A DNA stretch of 6,847 bases, taken from assembly GCA_013003805.1 (NCBI GenBank), contig JABDII010000186.1, positions 1-6,847 on the forward strand, given 5' to 3'. Within the stretch, counting starts at the first letter, position 1. Every line of letters begins with the position of its first letter. The translations under genes and the position numbers were made by a program. The notes under the pieces were generated by a model. It did no database searches, was not told where the DNA came from, and saw only the letters and a program-made list of their open reading frames with translations. Origin of the DNA: Gemmatimonadales bacterium (GTDB lineage: Bacteria; Gemmatimonadota; Gemmatimonadetes; Gemmatimonadales; GWC2-71-9). Shown piece after piece: positions 5,976 through 6,847 of the stretch.

Positions 5976-6653
5976 ATGAAGACGGAACAGGTCGCCCCGG
6001 GGGTGGTTCGACTCGCGCTCATGCCCTTGGACGCATTCAACGCGTACGTCATCGGGGACGTCCTGGTGGATTCCGGCGGCCGGTTGGCCGGCAAGCACCT
6101 GCTCGCCGCGCTTTCCCATATGGAAATTGCCGGGCATGCCCTGACCCACGCGCACTTCGACCACCAGGGCTCGAGCCATTTGGTGTGCGAGCACTTTGGG
6201 ATTCCGCTCTGGTGTGGGGAGGGCGACCGGGCAGCCGTGGAGTCCGGTGACCTGACGCGGATCTTGCCGAATCCTGACTCCTGGCTGGCCCGAGTGAGTC
6301 AGTCCATGGCTGGTCCAGCTCATCCGGTGGATCGGGTTCTGGGTGATGGCGACGAGGTCGGCGGCTTCACCGTGATCGAGACCCCGGGGCACACCCCGGG
6401 ACATCTCGCCTTCTGGCGCGAAAGCGATCGTGTCTTGATCCTCGGCGATGTGCTGTTCCATCGCAATCCGATGACGCTCAGAATAGGCCTCACGGAACCC
6501 TTCGCGTTTGCCACGTTCGATCCGGCAATGAACCGGAACTCGGCGCGAAGACTGGCCGCCCTCGAGCCGGCCGTGGTGTGCTTCGGTCACGGTGCGCCGC
6601 TTAGGGATGCTCGACGGTTTGCCGAATTCATCTTGAGCCTGCCGGCTGGTTGA
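5976..6653 (+). CDS. Metallo-beta-lactamase-fold hydrolase
   Basis: A 225-residue cytosolic protein with the full set of metal ligands of the MBL fold: H58-A-H60-F-D62-H63, His139 in TPGHTPGH (136-143), Asp158 in LGDVLF, and His205 in FGHGAP. This supports a two-metal, probably zinc, hydrolase of the glyoxalase II-like group, which cleaves thioesters, lactones or related bonds. The length fits single-domain members; the extra C-terminal substrate domain of classical glyoxalase II is absent, so the substrate stays open. GGGAGG (5966-5971) lies 4 nt before the ATG. The gene starts 56 bp after the protease gene with no terminator between them, so cotranscription is possible. A functional link between them is not evident. 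Confidence 0.92.
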   Translation: MKTEQVAPGVVRLALMPLDAFNAYVIGDVLVDSGGRLAGKHLLAALSHMEIAGHALTHAHFDHQGSSHLVCEHFGIPLWCGEGDRAAVESGDLTRILPNPDSWLARVSQSMAGPAHPVDRVLGDGDEVGGFTVIETPGHTPGHLAFWRESDRVLILGDVLFHRNPMTLRIGLTEPFAFATFDPAMNRNSARRLAALEPAVVCFGHGAPLRDARRFAEFILSLPAG

Positions 6654-6813
6654 CAGACCTGGTACGCCGGCTACGGCAAATTCGACGGGATATCGGGGTG
6701 ATGGCATGTGGCGGGCAGGCCCCGGACTCGCCGACGGCACCGGCATGGGAACCTGGGAACTCACACACAAACAATATGAAGTGATGATGTGGCGAGGTCT
6801 CGCTTCGTCATTC

Positions 6814-6837
6814 GAGCCCCGAGATTCCTCGGGGCTC
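6814..6837 (+). terminator. Strong hairpin, probable transcription terminator
   Basis: GAGCCCCGAG (6814-6823) and CTCGGGGCTC (6828-6837) make a perfect 10-bp stem with a 4-nt ATTC loop, followed by TCTCTCTGT. The tail is pyrimidine-rich but not a pure T-run. No T-rich tail follows on the minus strand, so + strand termination is more likely. It is 160 bp past the stop of the MBL gene, an unusually long trailer. The 194-bp region after 6653 shows no gene; GCGAG-GT-CTCGC (6792-6803) is a further small dyad just before the hairpin. Confidence 0.6.
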
Positions 6838-6847
6838 TCTCTGTATG

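Noticed and set aside
5916..6770. Minus-strand open frame of 284 codons covering the MBL gene
   Set aside because: The + strand frame has all the metal-binding motifs of the MBL fold; the antisense frame has none.
6803..6840. TTCGAGCCCCGAG resembles a tRNA T-arm
   Set aside because: No matching acceptor stem, D-arm or anticodon arm is found upstream, and the sequence is better explained as one perfect hairpin.
6784..6847. Open frame starting ATGATGTGGCGAGG that runs to the window end
   Set aside because: It reads through the perfect 10-bp stem hairpin, has no good ribosome binding site, and gives no recognisable peptide.

Overview
This is a GC-rich stretch of bacterial chromosome. It holds four complete genes that I can place in a family, one small gene I cannot place, and the 3' end of a further gene. 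Strong Shine-Dalgarno sites, GC-rich codon choice and the mix of gene families fit a soil-type bacterium such as Gemmatimonadota or Acidobacteriota. That placement is an inference from style, because no rRNA or marker gene is present.

Left part (1-982). The C-terminal end of a GNAT-type acetyltransferase enters from the left on the + strand and stops at 76. It converges on a two-gene minus-strand operon across a GC-rich hairpin. The operon encodes a 72-residue protein of unknown function, then a 107-residue DUF6916-type protein, each with its own good ribosome binding site. The 285-bp divergent region (698-982) between this operon and the next gene carries two clean dyads. The better one is ACTAGGGT-TT-ACCCTAGT at 800-817, with a related half-site directly after it.

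Centre (983-4021). A single large gene encodes an exported six-haem c-type cytochrome of 1012 residues. The N-terminal quarter resembles the cytochrome P460 family and holds one CXXCH. A five-CXXCH multihaem region follows, then a beta-rich C-terminal domain with the GHRFPSG motif. It is probably a periplasmic or extracellular redox protein. The P460-like part raises the possibility of hydroxylamine or nitric oxide chemistry, but the substrate cannot be read from the sequence.

Non-coding gap (4022-4362). This 341-bp region contains a (CTAC)9.5 tetranucleotide tract, a 12-bp inverted repeat that overlaps the tract, a GTCACC-TT-GGTGAC dyad and a weak candidate promoter.

Right part (4363-6847). 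The next gene encodes a membrane-anchored trypsin-like (S1C/DegP-like) protease. Its order is degenerate FHA-like domain, short Cys/His segment, one transmembrane helix, coiled coil, Pro-rich linker, protease with an intact His-Asp-Ser triad; there is no PDZ domain. A metallo-beta-lactamase-fold hydrolase starts 56 bp downstream and may share its transcript. A perfect 10-bp stem hairpin near the window end is a plausible terminator.

The genes do not form one obvious pathway. The most unusual items are the P460/multihaem fusion, the FHA-protease fusion behind a length-variable repeat, and the CTAG-containing operator-like palindrome. I do not see a clearly new multi-gene system.
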